Part shown: one piece after another, positions 35,256 through 43,119 of the stretch
Layout: the number at the start of each line of letters is the position of its first letter
How positions within the stretch are numbered: the first letter of the stretch is position 1
Assembly (NCBI GenBank): GCA_021796385.1
Contig: JAJYXQ010000043.1
Span: 128,202-192,201, forward strand
Reading direction: 5' to 3'
From: Thermoplasmata archaeon
Lineage (GTDB): Archaea > Thermoplasmatota > Thermoplasmata > Lutacidiplasmatales > UBA184
DNA length: 64,000 bases
Translations under genes and position numbers: made by a program
Notes under the pieces: model-generated
Seen by the model: only the letters and a program-made list of their open reading frames with translations
Told to the model about the DNA's origin: nothing
The model's database searches: none

Positions 35256-36482
35256 ATGACGATATCGAAATCCTACCGTCCGTTCCTCGTGGCTGCGCCC
35301 GTGCATCTGATGGCCTGGGGTGCGCTCTGGGACCTTTCCGGGCGCTGGGGCCTTCCGACCGTGTCTTGGGATGCTTTCCTTTGGCTTTTTGTGATCGGTT
35401 TCGTCGGATGTACCATCCTGGGGTTCCTTCTGCATCTTTTCCCCGCCCTCGCCCGAAGGCCTATGGTTCCGCCTCACGACCGCGGTGTTCTCTTCGTACT
35501 GACCGAGGCCGCCGTGGTCCTAGGGACGGTGGGTCTTGACGGGGCACCGTGGGTTTGGATCGCAGGCTCCGCGCTCTGGATGGGAACGGTGCTGCTCTTC
35601 GGGAACCATCTTCGTCTGTTGCTTCGGACCCCCGCCAAGCTCTCGGCTGCGACGACGTACCCGACCGACACTCGAGTCCTGCCGCTCGTGCTGGCCTCCG
35701 TGGCGTTCGCAGCACTGGCTGCGGGCTTCTGGCTCGTGGCAGCGATCGTTCCAGCCCTGGATGCCGAACCCGGGGTAGGTTTGTGGGTGGCGGGGCTCCA
35801 CTTGTACCTCTTGGGACAAGTGGTGTTGCTCATTCTCGGTGTAAGCCTCTTTCTGGTCCCGCGGGCTCTGAGTGCCCCGGTTCCCCTTAGGATCTTTCGG
35901 CCAGTGCCCCCCCTTGCAATAGCCGGTGCTATCCTGGTACCTTTGGGTATGCTCTGGCTTCCAAACTCGGCATTCTACTTGCTAGCGTTGCTCGCGCTCC
36001 CGGAAGCGCTTGCTGCGACACTATACGCTATCGGACTGGGGGTGCTGCTCGCCCGCGCCCGGACCCCCAAACCCCAGGCGACTCTCTTCCTTGTGGCGGC
36101 CCTCTTCCTCCTGCTGGGAGGAGGGATCGGGCTTGCCATGTCCCTTACGGGAGACTTCACATGGATCGGGGCCCATGCGCTCGTCAATCTCTTCGGGTTC
36201 GTGGGGATCATGGTCATGGGAATGGCGTTCAGCATGATCGCTCCGTTCCAGTTCATCACGCATGCCTGGACCATCCGGGCGATGCGCCTGGAACTGGGGG
36301 TACTCGCTGCGATCGCCGGATTGGCTACGGTCGTCCCGCTCGCCTCGGCTGGGCTGGGCGGAATGGCCTCGGAGCTGATCGGGGCCCTTGTGGTCCTTGC
36401 CGGCGGGATCTTTTGGGCCGGGTCCGTCCCGGTTCTCTACTATTCTGGCACGCGCGGAGCGGTCTCCCCAAAGAATCATTAG
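35256..36482 (+). CDS. Second polytopic membrane protein, NnrS/heme-copper-like
   Basis: A 408-residue protein with about 12 membrane helices. LFVIGFVGCTILGFLLHLFP and LVNLFGFVGIMVMGMAFSMI (preceded by IGAHA) place histidines at helix ends, recalling NnrS and the subunit I superfamily, though I cannot trace a full set of heme and copper ligands. Divergent from the DUF2249/NnrS-like pair across about 100 bp and followed 26 nt later by an HTH regulator. Role in oxygen or NO sensing is inference. Confidence 0.5.
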   Translation: MTISKSYRPFLVAAPVHLMAWGALWDLSGRWGLPTVSWDAFLWLFVIGFVGCTILGFLLHLFPALARRPMVPPHDRGVLFVLTEAAVVLGTVGLDGAPWVWIAGSALWMGTVLLFGNHLRLLLRTPAKLSAATTYPTDTRVLPLVLASVAFAALAAGFWLVAAIVPALDAEPGVGLWVAGLHLYLLGQVVLLILGVSLFLVPRALSAPVPLRIFRPVPPLAIAGAILVPLGMLWLPNSAFYLLALLALPEALAATLYAIGLGVLLARARTPKPQATLFLVAALFLLLGGGIGLAMSLTGDFTWIGAHALVNLFGFVGIMVMGMAFSMIAPFQFITHAWTIRAMRLELGVLAAIAGLATVVPLASAGLGGMASELIGALVVLAGGIFWAGSVPVLYYSGTRGAVSPKNH

Positions 36483-36508
36483 ACCACGGGCTATCTTCCC
36501 GCGACTGA

Positions 36509-37180
36509 ATGCCCCGAACCACATCCCCGTCCACCCTGGTCTGCCGGCTTCGGGTTCCCCTGCCCGAAGCCGCTTGGATCTCGAAGTTCTCCATGGCGCA
36601 TCCGGACATCACCGTCGAGATCCTGGGCCATCTCATGAGCGGGAAGGGGGAAGCGACGGTGGGACTCTCCCTCCGCGGTGAGGGGGCAGAGGGTATGCGC
36701 GGACCGATGGCCGCCATTCCAGGGGTCCGCGAGGTGGAAGTAGTGGAAGTACGTTCCGGTTCGACCGAGTACCGTGTGGTCCACACGACACCCAGCCTGC
36801 TTCCGAACTTGGCCGACCTCCACCTCATGCCCCGCTTCCCGTTCCTCATCCGGGAAGGGCAGGCCACCTGGGTGATCGCGGCCTCGGAGGACCGGATACG
36901 CGAGCTCTATGCCCGCCTCAAGGCAAAGGCTCCGGGGGTGGTGATCGAGTCTTTGAGGCACACCCACAGCCAGGGTGACCTCGGGCTCCTCACTCCGCGC
37001 CAGCGTACGGTCTTCGACCGGGCCATGGCGGAGGGGTACTACGAGGTCCCCCGTAGGGTCACCTTGACCGAACTCGCCTCGGGACTTGGCGTTGCCAAGT
37101 CGACCCTATCCGAATCGTTGGCCACGATTGAGCGTAAGATCTTGAAGGAAACGGCCGACCGTGGGAACCGGCTGGCGTGA
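36509..37180 (+). CDS. Bat-type (HTH_10) transcriptional regulator
   Basis: A 223-residue regulator. The C-terminal HTH_10 domain reads LTPRQRTVFDRAMAEGYYEV, then TLTELASGLGVAKSTLSESL, the form seen in haloarchaeal bacterio-opsin activator and DmsR/NarO-like regulators. The N-terminal 150 residues form an alpha/beta ligand-sensing region without recognised cofactor motif. Its position between NnrS-like, hemerythrin and DUF2249 genes suggests that it controls them in response to oxygen or NO; inference from context. Confidence 0.88.
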   Translation: MPRTTSPSTLVCRLRVPLPEAAWISKFSMAHPDITVEILGHLMSGKGEATVGLSLRGEGAEGMRGPMAAIPGVREVEVVEVRSGSTEYRVVHTTPSLLPNLADLHLMPRFPFLIREGQATWVIAASEDRIRELYARLKAKAPGVVIESLRHTHSQGDLGLLTPRQRTVFDRAMAEGYYEVPRRVTLTELASGLGVAKSTLSESLATIERKILKETADRGNRLA

Positions 37181-37228
37181 ACATCCCGTCCGTCTCGCAC
37201 GCGGAATTCGGCAGTCAGTTAGCGGGAC

Positions 37229-37582
37229 CTATCCCTCCAACAACTCCCGCAAAACGCTCGCATTGCAATGTTCGGCATCCTTCGCCGCATAAAGGAGAGT
37301 GACCGTTCCCTTCCGACCTTCTTCCCGCACTCGCGCGATCAGAGCGGGTTTGGCCTGGAGCTCGTCACGGTATCGCTTTCGGAACTCCGGGTAACGTTCG
37401 ATCTTATGGCTGAACCACTCGCGGAGCTCCGCGGATGGTGCGAGGTCCCGGAGCCACTCGTTCACATGGGCGGTGTCCTTTGACACGCCGCGTGGCCAGA
37501 GCCGGTCGATGAGGTACCTTCGGCCATCCTCGGGGGAGAACGGCTCGTATATCCGCTTGGTGCGGATGGCCATGGCCCTCAC
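37229..37582 (-). CDS. DUF488 family protein
   Basis: A 117-residue protein with the DUF488 core: IRTKRIYEPFSPEDGRRYLI, DRLWPRGVSKDTAHVNEWLR, FRKRYRDELQAKP and VTLLYAAKDAEHCNASVL. Biochemical role unknown. Its ATG overlaps the hemerythrin TGA (ATGA at 37579-37582), so it is translated together with hemerythrin. ATG three codons later would also be acceptable. Confidence 0.88.
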   Translation of the reverse strand: MRAMAIRTKRIYEPFSPEDGRRYLIDRLWPRGVSKDTAHVNEWLRDLAPSAELREWFSHKIERYPEFRKRYRDELQAKPALIARVREEGRKGTVTLLYAAKDAEHCNASVLRELLEG

Positions 37583-38067
37583 CTCTTTCCGCAGGAACAG
37601 TGGTGGAGCACGGAACTCGTCAGTTCCTTTCCCTCGGGCGTAGTGGAGAAGATCCGATCGAAAGCTGGATAGTAGAGGCCTTCCTCCCGGGCATTGTGGG
37701 TGCCCAGGGTGTTCCGGAGCTCGGTCTCGTCCGATTCGGAAGGAAGGCGTCCCGAGGCGGCCGCGGCCCGGATGTTCCCCAGTCGCTTGCGGATCTCAAC
37801 ATGCTCCTCCCGCATCATGGTCACGAGATGGCCCACGGTGTCCCCCCGCGTGCGCAAGCTGTAGGGATAGAGGAAATCCTCTTCGATCTCGATGTGCTCA
37901 TCGAGCGCTTCCACGAACGCCAGGTACTTTTTCCGTGCGGCGTCCGGGTCGGTGTCCCGGAGTTGGACCGCCGCTCCCCAGAGCTCGTCGATCTCATCAT
38001 GGTCGTGCGTCAGGATCTCCTCGAGCGTACCGGGCGGCTTCTCTTTCACCATCGTCAACTCTTCCAC
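37579..38067 (-). CDS. Hemerythrin-like HHE-domain protein
   Basis: A 162-residue four-helix di-iron protein that may bind oxygen or nitric oxide or repair iron centres. Iron ligands appear as THDHDEIDELW, DEHIEIEEDFLYPYS, EEHVEIRKRL and THNAREEGLYYPAF, the full HHE set. Start chosen at GTG 38067, which has GAGGTG six nt ahead; GTG 38076 and ATG 38052 are alternatives. The C terminus ends in HHCSCGKR, a short Cys/His tail. Coupled to DUF488. Confidence 0.87.
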   Translation of the reverse strand: MEELTMVKEKPPGTLEEILTHDHDEIDELWGAAVQLRDTDPDAARKKYLAFVEALDEHIEIEEDFLYPYSLRTRGDTVGHLVTMMREEHVEIRKRLGNIRAAAASGRLPSESDETELRNTLGTHNAREEGLYYPAFDRIFSTTPEGKELTSSVLHHCSCGKR

Positions 38068-38267
38068 GGAAAACACCTCAACAAAAGAACATCGCCCGCG
38101 ACACTAAAGGCTTCCTGCCGAAACGGTTCGGTCGAACTTCCTTAAGCTGTCCCGACGTTCCAAGAAGGGATGAGGGGGGGACAGGCGAACATGGGCACCG
38201 ATCAGGGAACGGGTCGATGGGAGCGGGGCGAACGGTATCTGACCGACGAGGTTCCGGAGTAGCGTCT

Positions 38268-38546
38268 ATGGTCGATGTCAAGGTCCAGACCGAGAAATGC
38301 ACCGGTTGCCGGCATTGCTTTGACGTGTGTCCTGTGAGCGTTTTCGTGATGCATCCACGCGCAGAGTTCCCTCAGTTGGTGGATGATTTCGAGGTGGCGG
38401 CCAAGTTCCAGTTCCGGGAAGAAAAGTCGGTAGCCGAGAATGGTTCGGCCTGCATACTGTGCAATGCCTGTCTCTACGAGTGTGAAGGAAGTTGCATCAC
38501 GATATGGGATGTCGAGGGGAACATCTTCCAATCTACGTACAAGTGA
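38268..38546 (+). CDS. Ferredoxin-like 4Fe-4S protein
   Basis: A 92-residue soluble protein with two cysteine clusters: KCTGCRHCFDVCPVSVF near the N terminus and CILCNACLYECEG near the C terminus, enough for two [4Fe-4S] centres. The middle (VDDFEVAAKFQFREEKS) is longer than in small ferredoxins. Probably an electron carrier for a neighbouring redox protein, but no partner enzyme is adjacent. ATG 38268 is chosen because it directly precedes the VDVKVQTEKC strand. Confidence 0.88.
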   Translation: MVDVKVQTEKCTGCRHCFDVCPVSVFVMHPRAEFPQLVDDFEVAAKFQFREEKSVAENGSACILCNACLYECEGSCITIWDVEGNIFQSTYK

Positions 38547-38676
38547 CGCCCGATCGAAACGTTGATGGCCGCGGGGCAATGGGCATGATGAGCGGTCGTC
38601 CCGACAGGTTCCATCCGGATCCCCAAGGTTGGTACCTGCCCCCGAAGGTCCCGCAATTACCGGAGGATGGGAAGCG

Positions 38677-39159
38677 ATGGTGACCCTCGACGAGGTCATC
38701 CTCTTCATCCATATCCTGGGGGCTACCATCTGGGTCGGGGGGACCCTCAGCTTGGGCATTGTGGCGGCAGCCATCGGTCCCATGCTCCGGGACCGGCCTG
38801 CCCTGTATTCCCAGGTCATGAGCCGCGTGGCGCGGTCCCTGGGATGGACGATGTGGTTTGCCCTCATCGTGACGATATTGACCGGGCTTTACAACCTCAC
38901 CTGGTTCCTCCCGGTACTGAGCTGGTCCGCCATCCTCAGCTTCCCATGGCTCGAGGCCAAGATATTCCTCGTCTTCTTCCTCGTCCTCGCAAGCGGTGTC
39001 CACAGCTTCGTTCTGGGTCCATCACTGCGAAAACGGGCCGAGAGCCACCCGCCCGCGGCCGGAATCGCTCGGTGGCGCCGGTGGGACCGGGGGATATCCA
39101 TTCTCTCGCTCGCTTTGACCCTCGGAGTGCTGTTCGCGGCCGTCATGCTCGCCAATTGA
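38677..39159 (+). CDS. CopD-like four-helix membrane protein
   Basis: A 160-residue protein with four membrane segments, starting MVTLDEVILFIHILGATIWV. The histidine in IHILGATIWVGG and one in the last loop (VHSFVLGP) are typical of the CopD/DUF2269 type, thought to bind heme or copper. GGAGG lies 8 nt before ATG 38677, supporting that start over an ATG 48 nt upstream. Context (ferredoxin, hemerythrin, NnrS-like) suggests redox or metal handling. Confidence 0.72.
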   Translation: MVTLDEVILFIHILGATIWVGGTLSLGIVAAAIGPMLRDRPALYSQVMSRVARSLGWTMWFALIVTILTGLYNLTWFLPVLSWSAILSFPWLEAKIFLVFFLVLASGVHSFVLGPSLRKRAESHPPAAGIARWRRWDRGISILSLALTLGVLFAAVMLAN

Positions 39160-39222
39160 CGATCTCAGGGCGACGAGTGCATCATTCCCCTCAGGGGGCT
39201 TCGCACGGCCGAAGCTCTTCCC

Positions 39223-39849
39223 CTATTGCGGGTTCTTCATGGCGGCGTGCACATCCCTGTTCGTCCGTGTCCAGTGTCGGGGCGAGGAGAACGGGCGGTG
39301 AACATGGGCCTGTATCGGTGCCAAGGTACAGGGGATACCCGATTTTCGCAAGGTGGCCCCGAACCAGAGATCCTCGAGGAGGGCCTTCGGGTTGAACGAA
39401 TGGGCTTCGGCGACCCATCGGCGCACGACGATGCAGGGTCCAATGCTCGCTGGCCACAAGTGCAGGTGATTGATCCCGTTGATGAAGACCACCCCGAGAG
39501 CGGAGTACGGGTCCCCGGTGCGGTTGACGTAGCGTGGCACCCAGAAGGCCTCTCGGTCGGGACGGCCGCGGAACCAGTGGAGGTCCCCTTCGATCCGTGT
39601 ATCGTTGTCGACAAAGAGCACCACGTCGCTTCGGTTGCCTGGGGGCAGGGAGGAGAAGCCCACGTTCTTTGCATTGCTCAGCCCCCGTACGGTCGAGATC
39701 ACGACATCGTCCACCCCGCCCTTCCGCAAGGATGCGGATGTCTCCAATGCCCATTCCATCTCCGCTTCTCGAGTCGGGACGACCCCATACATGCGGACGG
39801 CGGACGCGACGGGTGGCGATACCCCGTCATGGGTCGCTACCGCGGGCAT
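39223..39849 (-). CDS. GT2-like glycosyltransferase
   Basis: A 208-residue single-domain glycosyltransferase of GT-A type. VRGLSNAKNVGFSSLPPG is the conserved NxG region, and VVLFVDNDTRIEGDL carries the DND metal-binding triad; the acceptor side is ALLEDLWFGATLRKSG with the ED pair. Shorter than usual GT2 enzymes because the N-terminal strand region is compact; no membrane anchor. Isolated from other glycan genes. Confidence 0.72.
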   Translation of the reverse strand: MPAVATHDGVSPPVASAVRMYGVVPTREAEMEWALETSASLRKGGVDDVVISTVRGLSNAKNVGFSSLPPGNRSDVVLFVDNDTRIEGDLHWFRGRPDREAFWVPRYVNRTGDPYSALGVVFINGINHLHLWPASIGPCIVVRRWVAEAHSFNPKALLEDLWFGATLRKSGIPCTLAPIQAHVHRPFSSPRHWTRTNRDVHAAMKNPQ

Positions 39850-40041
39850 CGACTAGTTCCCGGGGCAGTCCACCGGGACCGCGTCCCGTTCAGTCCAGGG
39901 GCGAAAGGGTCCATGGCTCTCTCGGAAGCTGCGCACCGTGCCTCCCACACGATAGACCGTGCACATCACATCCATATTTCACTCTCGCTATGTTTGGCGT
40001 CCCATGGAGGTCCATGGGCAGTAGCTCCCCCCCAGCTAAAC

Positions 40042-40212
40042 CTACTCGTGTTCCTTGTAAGTGACGAGGTACATCCCGCCCGCGGTCATGGCCGTGAAGG
40101 CCCCTACCGCGGTGAGTGGATTGAGGCTGAAGAAGAGCCCGTCGGCCAGAAGCACAGTGAGGGGAATGCCGACCCCGACCAGTGCGGCCACGATCCTGCC
40201 CTTGGCGCTCAT
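40042..40212 (-). CDS. Small two-helix membrane protein
   Basis: A 56-residue protein with two hydrophobic helices, IVAALVGVGIPLTVLLADG and PLTAVGAFTAMTAGGMYLV, ending in TYKEHE. No known family. A TTTTAAGG element near 40235-40242 lies about 26 bp before ATG 40212, so the message would be leaderless. Real because of the promoter and the clean membrane pattern; function unknown. Confidence 0.55.
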   Translation of the reverse strand: MSAKGRIVAALVGVGIPLTVLLADGLFFSLNPLTAVGAFTAMTAGGMYLVTYKEHE

Positions 40213-40326
40213 GGGTCCCACCAGTAATCATGCCCCTTAAAATAGTTGGGGTTTGGATCTCCGGGTGCGGAGGGGGGTGTCCCGGAGACCCGTCATCGGG
40301 AAAGGTTCAATCGGCGAGAGCCCGTC

Positions 40327-41271
40327 TCATAGTGGCTCCTCCGGTGGGCGAGGGGGGGTCGGACCGCTGGGGAGCGGCTTGGGAAGCCCTCCCGTCGTTC
40401 GCACCGAGTCGGCCTCGAAAAGGAGTTCGACGTCCTGCGGAGCGTCCCGGACCGGCATCTCCATCGGCCGGGGGTTCGCTCGGGCGGTAACACCCTCCCC
40501 CAAGGACGGGGTATCCATGGGAAGGAAGTTCGTGGACGATGATGGTACCCGCGGGATCCCCACCGCCGAACCCAGGACCTGCCCCTCACGGAGCCAGTTC
40601 ACCATCGTTTCCATGGTGCTGATCGAGATGTACTTGCGCACGTGGTCGGAAATCTCGTTGGCGTAGAGATTGACGAGCCCCGAGAAGCTGAGATGAGCGT
40701 TCGAGCGGTACATCTCCTCGTTGTCCAGGACCACGATGTGGGCGCGCCCGGCCTCGTTGAGTTCGGTGAGCCCATCGAGGAACCAGAGGTTCCCCATGGT
40801 TTGGTCAGCGATCCTCCGGCGCTTTTCCTCGGCAGCGAACGGAGCGATGAGATAGAGGGTGAGGTGCGCCAGGTCGTAACTCTGTGTGGCGAGATCGATG
40901 AGGACGGGAAGAATGCCCGAGCCACTGCCGCCGCCCAGGCTGGCAACGATCGTGGTGCAGGTCGCGCCTTGGAAGAGGGAGCGCAGGTCTTCCCGCGCCG
41001 CCAGGGCCCGCAGGGTGCTGTCCTGTACCGTGGTGTCGCCATCCGCGTCGGCATCACCCGGAAGCCCGGGGACAAAGACCTGACGGTCGAAAAGCTTCTC
41101 CTCGTACACCCGACGGTCGCAGTTCACGGCTGCGGACTCGAGGTATTGTATCTTCCGCCGGGCGACCTCGCGCCCGACCCGTATTCCCCCGCCGCCTACC
41201 GCGACCAGCCGGAACCGAACGTCCCGGCCAAGCGCGAGTCTCCGTCCCTCAATCTCTCCCTTCGCCCCCAT
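40327..41271 (-). CDS. Divergent FtsZ/tubulin-superfamily protein without a full C-terminal domain
   Basis: A 314-residue protein. VAVGGGGIRVGREVARR (24-40) corresponds to the T1 loop and SLGGGSGSGILPVLIDL (111-127) to the tubulin signature loop T4, with HIVVLDNEEMYR as the T6-like base-binding segment. After about residue 235, where an H7-like helix would end, the chain is a Pro-rich low-complexity tail; the second FtsZ/tubulin domain appears missing. It overlaps the ribbon-helix-helix gene by 23 nt. Haloarchaeal CdrS-FtsZ2 operons have the same gene order. Could be a cell-division or scaffold GTPase; polymerisation is uncertain. Confidence 0.72.
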   Translation of the reverse strand: MGAKGEIEGRRLALGRDVRFRLVAVGGGGIRVGREVARRKIQYLESAAVNCDRRVYEEKLFDRQVFVPGLPGDADADGDTTVQDSTLRALAAREDLRSLFQGATCTTIVASLGGGSGSGILPVLIDLATQSYDLAHLTLYLIAPFAAEEKRRRIADQTMGNLWFLDGLTELNEAGRAHIVVLDNEEMYRSNAHLSFSGLVNLYANEISDHVRKYISISTMETMVNWLREGQVLGSAVGIPRVPSSSTNFLPMDTPSLGEGVTARANPRPMEMPVRDAPQDVELLFEADSVRTTGGLPKPLPSGPTPPRPPEEPL

Positions 41272-41731
41272 GGTAGTTTCCTCCCCTCTTTGACGGATGC
41301 CGTCCTCGACCCGTGGATTCGTCTGGTGAGAACTCCGGATCGGATTCCCCTGGGGTCACCGGTCGCGTGACCACGGGGGCATCCATCAACCGCTTCTCTC
41401 CTACCCGCACCATCTCGTCGACCCGGAGTGACGCAAGGCCGTAGCGGACGCACTGGGCGATCGCGTCCCCCATCTTGCCTCCGTGCACGCGTTCGGCGAA
41501 CCGGCCCAGGAGATCGGTCTCCTCCGGGGTCAGGTTCGCGATCGGGCCGGCAACCGGCGCGGGTGCGTTAGACATCTCCCGCAGCCTGTCCTCGAGGAAT
41601 TGCTGGATGGCGGTGCGGACGAGCGCCGAGCGGTTCCGGAAATCTCCGGCGAGGACATAGGAGTCCATCGCTTTGAGCTCCTGGGGGGAGCACCGGACCG
41701 CCAGTTTCTCTTCGCCCACCTTCTCACGCAT
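41249..41731 (-). CDS. Ribbon-helix-helix DNA-binding protein (CdrL/CopG-like)
   Basis: A 160-residue regulator. The N-terminal RHH is KLAVRCSPQELKAMDSYVLA then RNRSALVRTAIQQFLEDRL; a second similar helical unit follows (LTPEETDLLGRFAERVHGGK, then MGDAIAQCVRYGLASL), and the C terminus is disordered. ATG 41731 is chosen because in-frame residues upstream run through the promoter. It overlaps the tubulin-like gene by 23 nt and is preceded by a TATA box and two identical palindromes, so it probably regulates its own operon. Confidence 0.85.
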   Translation of the reverse strand: MREKVGEEKLAVRCSPQELKAMDSYVLAGDFRNRSALVRTAIQQFLEDRLREMSNAPAPVAGPIANLTPEETDLLGRFAERVHGGKMGDAIAQCVRYGLASLRVDEMVRVGEKRLMDAPVVTRPVTPGESDPEFSPDESTGRGRHPSKRGGNYHGGEGRD

Positions 41732-41740
41732 TTTCCTATT

Positions 41741-41773
41741 TGTCGGACAAAGCCATGTGGATTTTGTCGGACA
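41741..41773 (-). promoter_or_regulatory. Paired TGTCGGACA palindromes, probable operator
   Basis: TGTCGGACA occurs at 41741-41749 and again at 41765-41773, 24 bp start to start, both followed or preceded by matching T/A bases. Each is a TGTC-N-GACA palindrome. They lie between the TATA box (41799-41808) and the ribbon-helix-helix start codon (41731), just after the predicted transcription start, an ideal place for repression by the encoded protein. Confidence 0.6.
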
Positions 41774-41798
41774 CCCGAAGCACTCAATCGTGCTCCTC

Positions 41799-41808
41799 GT
41801 ATTTAAAC
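41799..41808 (-). promoter_or_regulatory. TATA box of the ribbon-helix-helix/tubulin-like operon
   Basis: GTTTAAATAC on the minus strand, with predicted transcription start near 41778, about 47 nt before ATG 41731. Confidence 0.55.
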
Positions 41809-41838
41809 CATTCGTTCGAGTGGAAGCCGGAGTACGTT

Positions 41839-42708
41839 TCAGCCTACGCTCGTGAGCCGTTCCACGCCATCTTCCTGCAAGAGGAACGTGGCTTCCCACT
41901 GCGACACGAGTCCGCCCGCCACCTCGATGAACACCGGATACGTCTGGACGAATCCTTTCTTCCGAAAGGGCAGCCGATGGAGCGAACGGTCCTTGACCCA
42001 TCGCAGGCAGAAGGGTACCGTGCGGAACTCTTCGAAGAGGGAATGGAACTCCGGTTCCTTCGTCCGGTCTGGCTCGCTCCGGAAACGCAGGATGTTCCCG
42101 AACGGACCGTTCCCAATGGCGCCTTCCCCGTTCGTGGCGAAGGGCTCCACCGCCACCACTTCCCCCACCTCGAGGAACGATTCGGCGATCGTCGCCGAGT
42201 TCGGAACGGACTTTCCCGCATGCAGGGAGTAGCGCTCCACGGTGTGTCCCATCAAGTTGACGACGCTCTTGAACCCCCGACGCTGGATCGCCCCCTCGAT
42301 AGCGGCGGTGACCGCCCGGGTGGACATCCCGCCATGGAGCACGCGCTCGGCCGCCTCGAGGGCCTCTCGGGAAGCGGCCAGCAGGGGGGCCCGGCGGGCC
42401 GAGCCGACCTCCACGGTCTGGGCGTTGTCGGAGATAAAGCCGTCCAAGTGCGCACCGACATCAAGCTTCACCACTTGGCCGGTCTCGAACCGCCGGTCGT
42501 AATCCGGCGGGGGCGTGAAGTGCGCCGCCTCCGTGTCGATCGAGATGTTCACGGGGAACGAGGGCCGACACCCGGCCTTCCGGATGTGGTCCTCGATCTC
42601 TTCGGCCACCTCAAGTATCGATCGTCCCGCCTGGATGAGGGAGGTCCCATGCTGCAGGGCCGATGCCCCTACCCGGCCCGCCGTTCGCCACTTTTCGAGC
42701 TCTTGCAT
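41839..42708 (-). CDS. map: Methionine aminopeptidase, type II
   Basis: Removes the initiator methionine from nascent proteins. The 289-residue protein has all five metal ligands of the pita-bread fold: the aspartates in VVKLDVGAHLDGFISDNAQT, His in VNLMGHTVERY, Glu in VAVEPFATNG and Glu in SQWEATFLL. The roughly 60-residue helical insert between the His and second half (about 170-250) marks type II. No N-terminal extension, as usual in archaea. Confidence 0.95.
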   Translation of the reverse strand: MQELEKWRTAGRVGASALQHGTSLIQAGRSILEVAEEIEDHIRKAGCRPSFPVNISIDTEAAHFTPPPDYDRRFETGQVVKLDVGAHLDGFISDNAQTVEVGSARRAPLLAASREALEAAERVLHGGMSTRAVTAAIEGAIQRRGFKSVVNLMGHTVERYSLHAGKSVPNSATIAESFLEVGEVVAVEPFATNGEGAIGNGPFGNILRFRSEPDRTKEPEFHSLFEEFRTVPFCLRWVKDRSLHRLPFRKKGFVQTYPVFIEVAGGLVSQWEATFLLQEDGVERLTSVG

Positions 42709-42829
42709 TGACGGCGCAGCGCACGACGGCGAATGCTATTAGCCTTCTCCTTCACCGAGGGGCGGATCCGGGACCGTACCGGATCAGACCGATTTCAACG
42801 GCAGCGGATGAACTGAAGCCTCGGGCCCG

Positions 42830-43116
42830 TTAACTCGACCCGGGGGGACGATCGGACCGCACCAAGAGGGTATAGGGCCGGAGAAACAGACGGCGGGACC
42901 CATTGCCATTGGGTGGTTCCCAGAGGCCCATCGGTTCCACCTCCTCCATGGAGGAGAAGAGCACCGACATCGCAAACACCGCCTTCGGTCCCAAGAGCAT
43001 CGGCAGGGAGCGACCGTGGAGTCCGATTCCGCCGGCACTCCGAGACCGAAGAGGATGTCCGTGGGGTAAGCCACGGTCCCGACCGAACCGAGGGAGAGAC
43101 CGCTAGGGACGGGCTC
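42830..43116 (-). pseudogene. Decayed Sua5/YrdC/TsaC-type gene
   Basis: Directly after ndk, one frame reads GLSLGSVGTVAYPTDILFGL, the YrdC hallmark (VAYPTDTxYGLG), up to about residue 35. Then the frame shifts and, without the expected KGR-containing segment, reads GRSLPMLLGPKAVFAMSVLF and continues to RPYTLLVRSDRP before a stop at 42830. About half of a normal 180-200-residue domain is missing. YrdC proteins make the threonylcarbamoyl-AMP for t6A tRNA modification, which is essential, so an intact copy should exist elsewhere. The remaining 42709-42829 holds nothing recognised. Confidence 0.58.
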
Positions 43117-43119
43117 CCG

